Assembly: GCA_002917075.1 (NCBI GenBank) | Contig: NTMA01000133.1 | Location: 29,688 to 93,687 of the forward strand | DNA: 64,000 bases | From: Hawksworthiomyces lignivorus | Lineage: Eukaryota > Ascomycota > Sordariomycetes > Ophiostomatales > Ophiostomataceae | Reading direction: 5' to 3' | Shown here: positions 22,789 to 33,477 of the stretch, piece after piece | Layout of the letters: each line of letters begins with the position of its first letter | Numbering within the stretch: position 1 is the stretch's first letter | The notes under the pieces: model-generated | Seen by the model: the letters and a program-made list of their open reading frames with translations, nothing else | Database searches by the model: none | What the model was told of the DNA's origin: nothing | Position numbers and translations under genes: made by a program

Positions 22789-24950
22789 ACCGCACGGCGA
22801 GCCAGCACGATACTGCGCACGCTCTCCCGCACGCGCCTTTCGCACCGAGTCTGATTCTCGCCCCACCCCATGGAGCTGCAGAAAACGAAGACGGGTGCCG
22901 ACCATCAACAAAGAGGGACGGAATCTATAGTGACCTTTCCGCGAGGCACGACGCATGGAAACGAGGGGCTGTGGTGGCACGGCAAAAGGAACAGAACCTC
23001 TGAAAAGATGGCAACGACCTGAATTCAAGTGGGGGTATCAAGGCGGCGCGAACTCTATCGGCGGCGGGCATAGTAAATGTGGACTCGAAGTGCTTCATGG
23101 CGGCGGCAATTGCAGCAGTCGAATATTGCATCCTGCGGGTTCTTGCTCAGATGACGACTGCCTCGAGTCCCCAACCTCGGAATCTTCCACGGCGGATGAC
23201 CATATGGACGGAATAATGGGCGAACGAGAGTATCACCCAAGCCGAATTTAACGACCACAACCACTGCCGCTCTACCTGCACCGCCAGAAGCCTATCTCCT
23301 TCGGCGACAGCGAGTGCCATACCAGATGTTGCAGGAAATTTCTGCGAGATTTTATCTAGACAGCACTTGCCGATAGCGCCAAACCACGCCTCCCGGTCCA
23401 TAGAGCTAACTTGCCGTGCCCTCTGCTGCGCTCTCTTCGAATGTGCAGCTGTTACCTGTGTATCTTGTAACTTGTATATATATACATATATAATTAACAT
23501 TAACATGCTTTGGGCTCTACACCAGCGCCTGGAGCCTCTGGAGCTTGTCTTAGCATTTTGGGAGGAGGGTATGATAACATACGCATCACACAAAACTCAG
23601 TGTCCAGAGCTCATTGCATCTCATGCCATCCAAGGCCTCTTATCTTGCAACAACCAATAAATATAATACATACCTCCATCACGCTATAACGCTCAGTCAT
23701 ATGGTTTGTCATTCGTAGTATAGCAGAAGATAAGACTGGTTTAGCTTCCGTCGAGCATCTGCAACGATTGATTTAGAAAAAAGCGTCTTATCTTGGTCGA
23801 GATGGCCATGCTTCTAACACACATAAGCAGCCTGAAGACTGCCCAAGATAGCAGATTATGCCGCATCTTTTTTGACAGGCTGGATGATGTAATGCAGCTG
23901 CAATTGTAATTGCAGGACGCTTATGCTGGAAGGCCCCACCCAGCCACCCCAGTTTTTCCACTGTCCAGGAAGGCACCGACCACCCGCCATGTTGCTCCTT
24001 CCGTCGGCTTTTACCAGTTTTGTTGTTTTTTGTCTTGCCCTTACTATGGGCACCTCTGATTAATTGCATATTACGATAATTGTTGTCTGACTTTCTTACC
24101 ACAGAAGGAACGAAAGAAGCGCGCCGCTTCCCTTTTGCTGATCCATTTTCTTTCTTCTTTTTGATTCTTCATTCTTTTGTTCTTATCTTTTGTGCTTCAT
24201 ATATATCTTCTGTCTTCTTCTCTCCCACCCTCTCCTTTCTCTTCTTTTTCTTTCTGTCACTCAGCAGCTGTCGTGTTTTTGCGCCATAAAACATCTGCCA
24301 AATTAAAGAGCGAATCGAGTGATGGCCGACATTCGAGCCGTTGTCCGACCTGCATCCAAAACAGACGAAACAAATTCAGCCACATCGACGACCGGATTTG
24401 TGTACAAGCAACAGAGAATGCAACAGAGCCAGCTTGGTTAGGAGCGCCATCGCATACGAGACACAGCATTGGACGAGGTGACAGGCGAACAGCAAGAAAA
24501 AGCAGCGGCAGAGCCCATTGTTTGGGTCTTCTGTGCTTGGTTTTTTTGGTCGAGCGCCGGCTGCCAGCCGTGCCTCTATTCTTCTTTTGTCCCTTCCCCT
24601 CACTCTTCCATTTGTCAACGTTATCTCTGGGTCACGATCCGTCAGCGCGCTTCCGGTCATTTCTCCATTCCTTTTCCTGTGTCTCTCCCTCTTCATGGGT
24701 ATTCAGACGGCGATTCATCCCCGACGACCTTTTGCTGTCTGGTCGCGATTGATAACAATTGCGCCTGCCCTAGAATTTTCGAGAATTCTGCCGCGATTTC
24801 TCTAACGAGGAGGGAGGCTGCTCGGCGACACACGACCGCGCTTAGCGCCTTGTCTCGCCTCGGCATAGACGACCGCTTTCCTGTGCAGTTCGAAACGAAG
24901 TGTACATTCTCTCATTTTCTTTTTTTCTCCTTTCAATTTCCCCACGCACC
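22789..24950. other. Intergenic region downstream of taxilin
   Basis: 2.16 kb. The first 450 bp are GC-richer and might hold remnants of the missing taxilin end, but no matching coil sequence was recognised. The last 850 bp (from about 24100) are strongly pyrimidine-rich and probably form promoter and leader of the next gene. TATATATATACATATATAA near 23474-23492 may mark an AT-rich 3' region. Confidence 0.45.
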
Positions 24951-26906
24951 ATGGCCGCTTTCTTGGAAGATCCGCGGCTGCGGCAGCGGTGGAATCAGAT
25001 CTCCCACAATGCCGAGGCCGTCACCGAAAACGCTGCGGCCGGCATCTGGACATTTCAGCACACTTACGTCACGCCCTGTTTATCCTCCCTGGGAGAGGCC
25101 GTAGACGCTTGCACGAGCGTCTGTCTCGGCGACCGTGAAGAGCGCGCCCGCCGGCAGCGTGAACTAGCACGGGGCGCCCATCGTCCTCGTGCCGAGTACA
25201 GCTTCGACTTTTACGATGACTGGTATGACGACTTCAACGACGACGGTTATGATGACGGTGTAGTCGACGGCGACGGCGTCGATCGACCAGGTGGCAGCGG
25301 CATTGGAAGTATCTTCGACCGGGGTTTCTTTGGCAGCTGGCGCGGCAGCCGTGCCGAGGACTGGGACCGACTGCTAGCCGGATCAGGGTCAACACGCGGT
25401 CGACATACTGATGCAGACGCAGGGGACGGCGACCACCAAGACGGCGGTACGGGCGGCGGAGCAGCAAGAGTTGCAAACGAGATTGTAGACCAGCCGAGGA
25501 GGGGGCGCGGCATGAGCTACAGCACGCGCACCATACGGCGAAAAGTGCCAGACATTCGCGATGACCCGACAGTCATCCCCAGCACGGCTCCACTGGGCTT
25601 TCTGAGTCGGCTGCCATTCAAAATTGGCGGGACGCTCCGGTATAAGCCTAGTGCGGCAAACCTCCGCGAGCACCCCATCGGAAGTAGCGGCAGCCATTAC
25701 AACACTACCGGAAGCTTCCAGAACAGTATAAGTGGCCGAAGTGGTCGCGTACCTGGATCAGCGATGGCTACGAGAGGCGAACACGAACCATTATTAGGGG
25801 GAGGCGGCTCGGACGACGAGGGTGGTCCTAGCGCTGCGCTCCGTCACCAGTACGGCGGGGCGGCCGAGGATCAGGAGCGGCGACCACGGCAGCAGCAGCA
25901 CGAGTTTGGCTCGGATGCCGCTGCAGGCGCAGCTGACGGGCAGTCGCCATTAACAAATGTGACGACGCGCAACCGTAGCGGCACGACGGGCTCGGGCGAC
26001 ACCTCAGACTCCTTCCGCTCACGTGGGGACTTATTCCCGAGCGACGAGGAGGATGATGAGGATGCAGTACCGCTAGACGATGAATTCGCCGTGGCCCTGG
26101 ACCGCGTGGACGACCGAAGCAGCGGCCGAACACGATTCAGCAGTAGCAGCAGTCTGGCTCTTGCCGCCGCTGCCGCCGGCAGGCGCAAGGGCAAGAAGCG
26201 CGCCAGTACGGCGACGTCGATCAGGAGTATGCTGTCACGAAGTGTGTCGCACACGACCATCGGCAGTGGCGCCGGCGGCGCATTATCATCATCTTTCCAC
26301 TCATCCCAGTCACCGCGCTCCCCGCCTGCCTCAATCAAGAAACGCCTCAGCTCGCTTTCACTGCCGATAGACGGGCTGGTACCGGAAGAACAGGCTGACG
26401 ATGGTCGGCACGAACAGGACGAGAACGCCGCCGCGGACATGAGCTTCGACGCCGATGTAGAAGACAGCGCGTCTATCGAGCATGCCGATGGATACTACGA
26501 GCACACCAACAAACTCGAGACGGAAGGAGCAGCAACGCGGTCGCCTGGTGTGTTATCTATCGAGCAGCTACAGCTAGAAGAGGCACATGCCGCGCGGGAA
26601 GAAGACGCCGCCATCGATCGCAAGCGCCAAGCCGCTGCGCGGCTAGCACAAGATCTTGGACTGATCGCTGAGGATAAAGCGCCTGCCGATAGCAGGGGAG
26701 AGACGGCGCGGGCAAACAACGCCAGCGACAACGACGGAGAGGAACCGAGCATGGGAACGGCTCCCGCTGGGACTGAGGTCTCGATCTCAGAGCCTAAAAT
26801 AGTAGGCGGTCATGAATCTACCGTTGTTGGTCCAGCTCCAACAGTTGTCGCAGCGACAAAGCCGGAACCGGAATTCGTTCCGGCAAGATTACCGCACTTT
26901 CGGTAA
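24951..26906 (+). CDS. Conserved fungal protein of unknown function, disordered, acidic/Ser-rich
   Basis: A single exon of 651 aa starting in a strong context (ACCATGGCC). I do not recognise a characterised family. The N-terminus (residues 1-70, MAAFLEDPRLRQRWNQISHN then AAAGIWTFQHTYVTPCLSSL) looks folded and amphipathic. Residues about 84-105 carry a repeated Asp-Asp-Tyr/Trp motif (YDDWYDDFNDDGYDDG). A basic-hydrophobic block near 190-240 (STRTIRRKVPDIRDD, TAPLGFLSRLPFKIGGTLRY) is the best candidate for a conserved core. The rest is low-complexity Ser/Gly/Asp/Glu with basic patches (GRRKGKKRAS) that could be nuclear signals or phosphosites. No signal peptide or membrane segment. The long open frame, good start and GC-biased codons support a real gene; function is not assigned. 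Confidence 0.75.
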   Translation: MAAFLEDPRLRQRWNQISHNAEAVTENAAAGIWTFQHTYVTPCLSSLGEAVDACTSVCLGDREERARRQRELARGAHRPRAEYSFDFYDDWYDDFNDDGYDDGVVDGDGVDRPGGSGIGSIFDRGFFGSWRGSRAEDWDRLLAGSGSTRGRHTDADAGDGDHQDGGTGGGAARVANEIVDQPRRGRGMSYSTRTIRRKVPDIRDDPTVIPSTAPLGFLSRLPFKIGGTLRYKPSAANLREHPIGSSGSHYNTTGSFQNSISGRSGRVPGSAMATRGEHEPLLGGGGSDDEGGPSAALRHQYGGAAEDQERRPRQQQHEFGSDAAAGAADGQSPLTNVTTRNRSGTTGSGDTSDSFRSRGDLFPSDEEDDEDAVPLDDEFAVALDRVDDRSSGRTRFSSSSSLALAAAAAGRRKGKKRASTATSIRSMLSRSVSHTTIGSGAGGALSSSFHSSQSPRSPPASIKKRLSSLSLPIDGLVPEEQADDGRHEQDENAAADMSFDADVEDSASIEHADGYYEHTNKLETEGAATRSPGVLSIEQLQLEEAHAAREEDAAIDRKRQAAARLAQDLGLIAEDKAPADSRGETARANNASDNDGEEPSMGTAPAGTEVSISEPKIVGGHESTVVGPAPTVVAATKPEPEFVPARLPHFR

Positions 26907-27862
26907 TGTAGACTAGGAAAAGCAAAAGAATGGAGAAAGGCAGCAAGTTCCTTTCTCGGGCTCATAATGACGCTGGCTCAGCCGCCGGCACTCTATTGTA
27001 CGATATAAACCTTAATTAGAAAGAGACCCAGAGGGCGAAAGGGGACAAGCCGGCAAGGCTTGCTCTATATAATACGATGTAATGAACTATAACTTTTATG
27101 GATACTACTGTCTGCTGCCCAGATCCATTCATGACACAGACTGCGGACGCTCATCTTCTAGACCTGATAGACAGCGCATCGGTGGAAGAGCGCAGTTGCA
27201 TTACAGCCGTGGTATTCAGCTGTATCGTGGAAGGGACTTCTTCAATGGTTCATTCCTTGTGAAGGAAACTGAAAATTCCCTAGCCATGCTCTAAAGCTTC
27301 TATTAATGAATACAAATCTCCAGCGCACCCGAATAGCTATCAACTTCGGCCCGAAATGCAACAGAAACAGTATGTTCATAATAGGAGAAGAATGCGAATG
27401 ACGCTATAAAACAGCTCTGGAAATTACCTGTAAATTTATACTGATGGCCTTGGGGAAATCCCCACACAATGCTGACGATAAGCCTCCTTTACTTGTGCCT
27501 CGGCAAGATTTAGCGTGCGGCATCCCCCGCAAAATCGAGTACTTAGTTTCCAACGCGGACAAGCACGGTCATCCACGGTCACCGTCTCACAGCTCCAGTC
27601 TCATTTCTTTTGGATCTTCTTTTTTTATAATTCTAATCTGATTATTGGGATGTCACAAAATTGCTCTCTCGAATTGAGTAGTTTAGTAAAGTTTGCTTCT
27701 AAATAGCAGCAACAGTACGACCCGAGCACAGGATACTTTAGCGATCTACAGATCGAGATCGCCTCACCTGACTTACACCACTAGACTGCCGTTTTTGCAT
27801 AATTCCACACAGCTTCCCATCGTCTCCAGAAAAACCACCACATCACTGCCGCTCTTAAAGTC
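26907..27862. other. Intergenic region
   Basis: 956 bp between two plus-strand genes: 3' flank of the unknown protein and promoter of the nitronate monooxygenase. It is AT-rich in 27290-27700. Nothing else is supported. Confidence 0.5.
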
Positions 27863-29038
27863 ATGTCTGGTCCCATCTCTACGCCACTCACCAGCCTCCT
27901 CGGCATCCAGCACCCCGTCGTGCTCGCCGGTATGGCCCGCGTCTCGGGCGGTTTGCTCGCCGCCGCCGTCAGCAACGCTAGCGGGCTCGGCGTAGTGGGC
28001 GGATTCCGCTTGACGCCGGAGCAGCTGCGCGAGACGGTGGCAGAGCTCAAGGAGAACCTGGCGCGGCCAGACCTGCCGTTTGGCATCGACCTGGCGCTGC
28101 CGCAGGTGGGCGGCGGCGCGCGCGCGACCAACTACGACTACACGGCGGGAAAGCTGGACGAGCTGATCGACATTGTGATCGCGGAGAAGGCGGCGCTGTT
28201 TGTCAGCGCGGTGGGCGTGCCGCCCGCGTACGTGATCCGCCGGCTACACGACGCGGGCATCCTGGTCATGAACATGGTGGGCCACCCGAAGCACGCGGCC
28301 AAGGCGCTGGCGGCCGGCGTCGACCTGCTGTGCGCGCAGGGCACAGAGGGCGGCGGTCACACGGGTCCCGTGGCCGGCACGGTACTGATTCCGGCGGTGG
28401 TGGACGTGGCGCGCAAGGTGGCGGCGGAGCGCGCGGCGGCGGCCCGCGGAGGAGGAGACGCGCCTCGACGCTTCCCCCTGCAGACGCCGCTGGTGCTGGC
28501 GGCGGGCGGCATCGCGGACGGCCGCGGGCTGGCGGCGGCGCTGATGCAGGGGGCGGCGGGCGTGTGGGTGGGCACGCGGTTTGTGGCGTGCACCGAGGCC
28601 AACTGCAGCGAGCAGCACAAGCAGGCGGTGGTGACGTGCGGGCCCGACGACACAGACATTACGCTGGTGCTGACGGGCCGGCCGCTGCGCACGCGGCTCA
28701 ACGGCTACCTGCGGCGGTGGCACCGCCACCCGGAGAAGATCCAGGAGCTGTGCCGCCGCGGCATCATCCCCTTTGAGCACGACCTCGAGAGCGAGGGCCG
28801 CCCGGGCCATGCCGGCGACGACGACACCGAGAGCCGCCTGGCGGCCGAGAAGGTCGCCCGCCGCGGCGGCGACGCCGAGGACGAGGACGAGGTCGACATG
28901 CCCTACCTCATGGGCCAGGTCGCCGGCAACATCACCAAGGTGCAGCCGGCCAAGGAGATCGTCGACGAGATGGTCGCCGGCGCCGTGGTCGCCCTGCGGC
29001 AGGGGCAGAGCTACCTGGGCGAGCGGAGCAGGCTGTGA
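27863..29038 (+). CDS. Nitronate monooxygenase (2-nitropropane dioxygenase family)
   Basis: A single exon of 391 aa. The family uses FMN in a TIM barrel to oxidise alkyl nitronates such as propionate-3-nitronate to a carbonyl compound plus nitrite, a detoxification role. Visible motifs: the N-terminal strand and loop LLGIQHPVVLAGMARVSGG; GVGVVGG-type turn at 41-47 (GLGVVGG); the family signature GTEGGGHTG at residues 160-168 with its conserved His166; and LAAGGIADGRGLAAAL followed by GVWVGTRFVA, the FMN-phosphate binding region. It has the class I layout with a C-terminal PYLMGQVAG segment. A charged insert (about 320-345) is GC-rich low complexity. Neighbours do not indicate a pathway. Third positions are overwhelmingly G/C. 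Confidence 0.93.
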   Translation: MSGPISTPLTSLLGIQHPVVLAGMARVSGGLLAAAVSNASGLGVVGGFRLTPEQLRETVAELKENLARPDLPFGIDLALPQVGGGARATNYDYTAGKLDELIDIVIAEKAALFVSAVGVPPAYVIRRLHDAGILVMNMVGHPKHAAKALAAGVDLLCAQGTEGGGHTGPVAGTVLIPAVVDVARKVAAERAAAARGGGDAPRRFPLQTPLVLAAGGIADGRGLAAALMQGAAGVWVGTRFVACTEANCSEQHKQAVVTCGPDDTDITLVLTGRPLRTRLNGYLRRWHRHPEKIQELCRRGIIPFEHDLESEGRPGHAGDDDTESRLAAEKVARRGGDAEDEDEVDMPYLMGQVAGNITKVQPAKEIVDEMVAGAVVALRQGQSYLGERSRL

Positions 29039-29360
29039 AGGAGCGGTGTTTTATTTTTTTTTGTTCAAGAGGAGGAAATATGTATCCAAAAATGTAATAT
29101 TTGCTAAATACTATTGACCAAAAAGAGAGAGTCTATCTGTATATATGAGAAATTTGGCTGGCCACCTCTCCCCCCAAAAAATATGCACGCATGGTTTCTA
29201 TGTCAAGATGAAACGTGAAACGGAAACAAAAGAGCAGTCGGAATGCAAAATGCAAACGCCGTTCGCCCTCGACGAAAGCAACGTCCCCCTCTTCCATCTC
29301 CTCCGCCAATTCCTTCCCTCCTCCTGCCTGCAGGCCGAGAGCCGCCCGGGGGGAGAACAG
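29039..29360. other. Convergent 3' intergenic region
   Basis: The 3' flanks of the nitronate monooxygenase (+) and the DUF7053-like gene (-). AT-rich with a T-run at about 29051-29063. No gene is seen. Confidence 0.5.
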
Positions 29361-30128
29361 TTACTTGTTCTCCTGGTCCTTCTCCAGGCGGGAGATCATC
29401 TTGGCGTGGATCTGCTGCCACCCGTTCTCGCACAGGTTCTTGACCGTGCCGACGAGCAGCCGCGAGCAGTAGATGACAATCTCCTCGACCAGCTCCAGCT
29501 GGGCCGGGTCGGCCTCGGCGGGCGCCACCGTCCACGTCGTGTCCATGACGATGGACATGGGGCTGCGGATGCGCACAAACACGCCCTGCGCGGGCATGTC
29601 GGTCATCTCGTACGTGCTGACCACGCGGGAGTCCCACAGGCCGGCCGGCAGCGTGTGCACGACGTCGGTCACGCGGAAGGTGCGGTTCTGGGGGGCGGCG
29701 GTAGCCGCCGCCGCCGCCGCCGCCGCCGCGCCGTTGGCCGCGACCTCCTTCTCCTTGGCCTCCAGCACCGCCCGCACCGCCGCCGGCAGCGGGTGCTCGC
29801 CCGCGGCGTCGGACGCCAGCGCGGTCGCGGCCAGCCGCGCCTCCTCGTCGGCGTCCACGCGCACGCACTCGACGCTGTGCGGGCCGCAGCTCACAAAGAA
29901 CTCGTGGTCCTGCAGCAGCTCGCGCACCGCCCGCTCGCTGTCTGTGCCAGCGGGCAGCGGCGTAGCGTGGCGGAGGGTGGCAGTGGTATTAAAGACTGGA
30001 GTGAGAGGAGGGGGGAGCAAAGGGAGAAAGGGGGAGGGAGAGAAGAGGTGGGGTTAGCTCAGCCTTGGTACAAGAGAAGAAGAAGCCGCCATCAGGTGAG
30101 GCGAAGGCCAGAACTGCTTACGAGACAT
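29361..30128 (-). CDS. DUF7053-like fungal protein
   Basis: Two coding exons: a 7-nt first exon (30122-30128, ATG TCT C) and 29361-29995, separated by a 126-nt intron with GTAAGC donor and CTCCAG acceptor. The join gives MSLFNTTATLRHATPLPAG and a protein of 213 aa. It resembles a fungal family (DUF7053) built around a START/SRPBCC-like sheet: an N-terminal TT.TLRHATPLPAG strand, a segment HEFFVSCGPHSVECVRV, then FRVTDVVHTLPAGLWDSRVV, GVFVRIRSPMSIVMDTTW and a C-terminal helix (LCENGWQQIHAKMISRLEKD). Function is unknown; the fold suggests binding of a lipid or other small hydrophobic ligand (inference). A poly-Ala insert (about 111-120) is a GCC-repeat expansion. The second exon alone has no good ATG at the family start, which supports the tiny first exon. 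Confidence 0.8.
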
Positions 30129-31452
30129 GATAATCGTGCCCGGTCTAGCGAGAAAGTACAGACGAAAAAAGTATTGTGGCTTCTCAAGACAGCCAATCTG
30201 ACAGGAGAGCACAAAAGGAGAAAGTATTCAAGAGAGCAGAAAGAGCTGCGCCGACCAAGTCTGCCAGACGCTGGCCCTCTGATACAGAATCAGTGTCACC
30301 CAACTGTCCCCCTCCGTTCTCCACTTTGCAGCGCGCATTTGTGTCAGTGCGTATAAATCGTACGGAGTACTCGTATCCATTGCACGTCTTATTACATCCT
30401 CTCTGCTTAGCCCCCTTGGCCTTTGCCGCGTTGCCAGTAGACCCACCGCTGAGGTCCATTATTCTGCCTAGCCTCGACGCCTTGTTTCTTAACTCAACGT
30501 TTTATTATATCGCAGGCAGACGTCATGTGTCGCTATTCACTTGAACTACCCGGTTTCTGTCACCGCCAGAGACAAGCTTCCGTCGAGGCACATCTGCTAA
30601 AAAGGAAATGTACTGATTTAAAGTTCAACATTTGTAGTGCATCTGATCCTCTTTGCAAACCGTAGGGCAAATTTGAAGCCTGCGCCACCAAGAAAGAGAA
30701 GAAAAAAAAAGAATAGGAGCCCAATAGAAAACTGTGGATTTTCGCCAAAAGGGGAGAGGAGGCATAGAAAAAAGAGATATAAAAGAATAACTATTTAATA
30801 AATAATTTTTGTTTAAATCATCACTACACTACTTTGTCTTCCCTCTTGGTAGGATTTAAACATCAAATAATTCCATATACTCTTCTTTTACATCTGTTTG
30901 TTTTATATGTCCTTTTGTTTGAAATAGTGTAAACATAGCAAGTTAGTTTTATATTAATAAAATAATTAAGTTATATGCAAAGCAGAGATAAACTCGAACG
31001 TTCTCAACCGTCGTGAATCGATGGGGAGAGTAGGAAGTCGCTGTACTGTTAGCCTTGTCTGACAAGCCTATCGCATCGTACTCTGTCAGACACTCCATAT
31101 CCTTGGCAAAGAGTCAAGGCTTTTAAGCCGGTCAAGCAGCAAATAAGATCATCTCGGAAAGAGTCGACGGGGGTTGATCAGGAGCCAGCGAACGCCACAA
31201 ACCGCGGGGTCCAGCAGCCATGATATGAAAGCTCGAAAATTAGACTTCAGCATGGAAGAGACAGAAAGTCTCAAATAAGCCAGCCAAGAACCGACGAAGG
31301 ATCAGTTCACAATCGGCTCTGAAGTAGCCGTAAACCAATTAAAAGCACGCCCTCTTCGACTCAAGGTAATCTGTCAGATTCAATCCCGCTCAGGCGGGGA
31401 TGGTAATTCTGAGATCAAGACCAGCACGTAATCTGCTCGTCCAGCACTAGCT
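30129..31452. other. Divergent intergenic region with AT-rich segment
   Basis: 1.3 kb between the DUF7053-like gene and the HET gene. The first 400 bp have ordinary composition. 30771-30975 is strikingly AT-rich (TTTAATAAATAATTTTTG, TTATATTAATAAAATAATTA), possibly an old transposon or RIP-affected remnant, though no element could be named. A 13-bp palindrome CTTGTCTGACAAG lies at 31054-31066, with a related TGTCAGACA at 31084-31092, about 360-400 bp before the HET ATG. Confidence 0.5.
30361..30369. repeat. TACGGAGTA 9-mer, copy 3
   Basis: Exact reverse-complement copy of the recurring intergenic 9-mer. Confidence 0.6.
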
Positions 31453-33477
31453 ATGAAACGCAAGCTTCGCCCCATAGAAACGCAAACGTACGAGTCGGCC
31501 GTACGGGAGTTTGAAGAGCTCCAGCAGCTCCGAAGCTTTGTCCGCGCCGAGGTACAAAATTCAAAGCCGCCATGGGCCAACGGCTTCGACTCGACAAGAG
31601 TCTCGCCGGTGGAACGTGGCGAAAAAGACGAAGAATGGATCAACTTTTCGCAGGTGAAAGGCTGGATCCAATCCTGCGATCGCTGGCACGGCTCACACTG
31701 CCAGCCTTGCCGCCCCACCAGGCACACGCCTTACTGGCTGATCGATGCCGAGAGGGCCTGTCTCGTGCATGCCCCCTCTTCGACGCCCTATGTTGCCCTG
31801 AGCTACCCGTGGGGTTCTGTTCTCTCTGGCCAGGCCTGCGAGGAAAATCTTGCAAGACTGCAGGAGCCGGGTTCGCTGCGCAGCGGCACGGTGCCGAGAA
31901 CGATTTACGACGTGATCCGGCTTCTCCCCCTGCTCGGCGAGCGCTATCTCTGGGTCGATCGGCTGTGCATCGTCCAGGACGACGACGACGACAAGGAGAG
32001 GCACATCAGCAACATGTCCTCCATCTATTCTGATGCGCGCATGACAATCGTCGCTGCCCTCGGAGAAAGTGCCGACTACGGCCTGCGCGGTATCCAAGGC
32101 ATCACGCCACCGGTGGATCTCTTCTACAAGAACGAGCTCGGGGCGACTGCCCACCAGCTGACGCGGTTGGTCGAAGTGCCGGCGACAATGTGGTACTCGA
32201 GAGGCTGGACGCTACAAGGGATTGTCTTTTCCCACCGGGCCCTGTATTTCACCGCCGGCGGCGCCTCGTGGGAGTGCCATTGCCACACCTGGAGCCAGGA
32301 CTCGTCCAGGACGTGGGTCGAGCGTTCTGATACCGTGTGCGGCCATGCGGTGGCCGACATCTTCCGAGCTTCCTACTTTCCACCCTGGCCGAACCTGCAC
32401 ACGTATCTGCAGTTGGTCGCAACGTACAATAGCCGGCAGCTGTCCTTTGATACAGACGTCTTGGCAGCCTTTTCCGGAATCATCACTTGTCTGAACGCCA
32501 CTTTTCAAGGAGGGTTCCTCTTTGGGCTGCCCGAAGTGTTCCTGGATATTACCCTTCTGTGGCGTCCTTTGGGACCTTGTCGGCGGAGGAAAATGCCGAC
32601 GGCTGAAGAGAGTTCCCTGCGCCACCCCAGGCAGGACACTGCATTTCCCAGCTGGTCTTGGATTGGGTGGCAGACCGAAGTGGACCCTCTTAGTTGGAAA
32701 TGTGGCTATGACTACATCAAAAACACCCATACCATGTCCTGGCCCGGGTCTGTGTACGACACAGTGCTGAAAGCTGGGACCTCCTGGAGCCTCAAGCGAA
32801 CAGTTCAATGGCATGTGGCCAATGGGCTCCATTCACCTACCCGGGCAGTCATCGACGACTATAAGACATACCAGCGATCTGGGGAAGTGCCATGCGGATG
32901 GAGGCGGCTTTCGCTGCCATTTGAAGCTCCAGATGCGGCAGAATTTATCCACGGGTCAGATAAGCAGACTCGGTTTCGCTTTCCAATTCCTCTGCCATCA
33001 ACTAGGAACATGGCGCCAGCTCCAACCCGAGATGGCCCGTTCCTATACTGCCGCACTACCAGGGCGTTCTTTCACATGGAAGACCTCCTCGCGGGCCGCA
33101 TCGTCACGTCGCTGATTGATGAGGAGGACGCGTGGGCTGGCGTGGTCCGGCTGCAGGTGGACAAGGAGGGATTCGAGGTCCCCGAGCGCGGAAGCGACAT
33201 GGTCAAGCTTCCGGAGCGGCGCAAGGATGGCAAGCTGCAGAGAGTAGAGCTCATTGCTATCTCGGAAGGGAGTGCGAGAAATGGCTGGAAGGAAGGCAGC
33301 CTCTTCGAGGAGTGGAACCTACGTGAACGACCGAAAAACACGCCGTTCTACGAGTTCTTCAACGTTCTTTGCGTTAGACGTACAGACGGCATTTGCTATA
33401 GAAAGGGTGTTGGCCGCGTCTTGCAAAGCGCTTGGCTTCGACAGAATCCCGAGACAATCGACGTAACGCTGGGGTAG
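31453..33477 (+). CDS. HET-domain (heterokaryon incompatibility) protein
   Basis: A single exon of 674 aa. HET domains are fungal cell-death modules, distantly TIR-like, that act in vegetative incompatibility when unlike individuals fuse. The three diagnostic blocks are all present: YVALSYPWG (residues 113-121), the block VPRTIYDVIRLL...YLWVDRLCIVQDD (147-177) followed by HISNMSSIYSDARMTIVAA (184-202), and WYSRGWTLQ (247-255). The usual Glu after the third block is Gly here. The region after the domain (about 300-674) has no recognised repeats such as WD40 or ankyrin. No signal peptide or membrane segment. Codon use is less GC-biased than in the housekeeping genes on its left. Both flanks have AT-rich segments. 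Next downstream is the deaminase gene on the same strand. It probably acts with, or is triggered by, a separate recognition protein (inference). Confidence 0.93.
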   Translation: MKRKLRPIETQTYESAVREFEELQQLRSFVRAEVQNSKPPWANGFDSTRVSPVERGEKDEEWINFSQVKGWIQSCDRWHGSHCQPCRPTRHTPYWLIDAERACLVHAPSSTPYVALSYPWGSVLSGQACEENLARLQEPGSLRSGTVPRTIYDVIRLLPLLGERYLWVDRLCIVQDDDDDKERHISNMSSIYSDARMTIVAALGESADYGLRGIQGITPPVDLFYKNELGATAHQLTRLVEVPATMWYSRGWTLQGIVFSHRALYFTAGGASWECHCHTWSQDSSRTWVERSDTVCGHAVADIFRASYFPPWPNLHTYLQLVATYNSRQLSFDTDVLAAFSGIITCLNATFQGGFLFGLPEVFLDITLLWRPLGPCRRRKMPTAEESSLRHPRQDTAFPSWSWIGWQTEVDPLSWKCGYDYIKNTHTMSWPGSVYDTVLKAGTSWSLKRTVQWHVANGLHSPTRAVIDDYKTYQRSGEVPCGWRRLSLPFEAPDAAEFIHGSDKQTRFRFPIPLPSTRNMAPAPTRDGPFLYCRTTRAFFHMEDLLAGRIVTSLIDEEDAWAGVVRLQVDKEGFEVPERGSDMVKLPERRKDGKLQRVELIAISEGSARNGWKEGSLFEEWNLRERPKNTPFYEFFNVLCVRRTDGICYRKGVGRVLQSAWLRQNPETIDVTLG

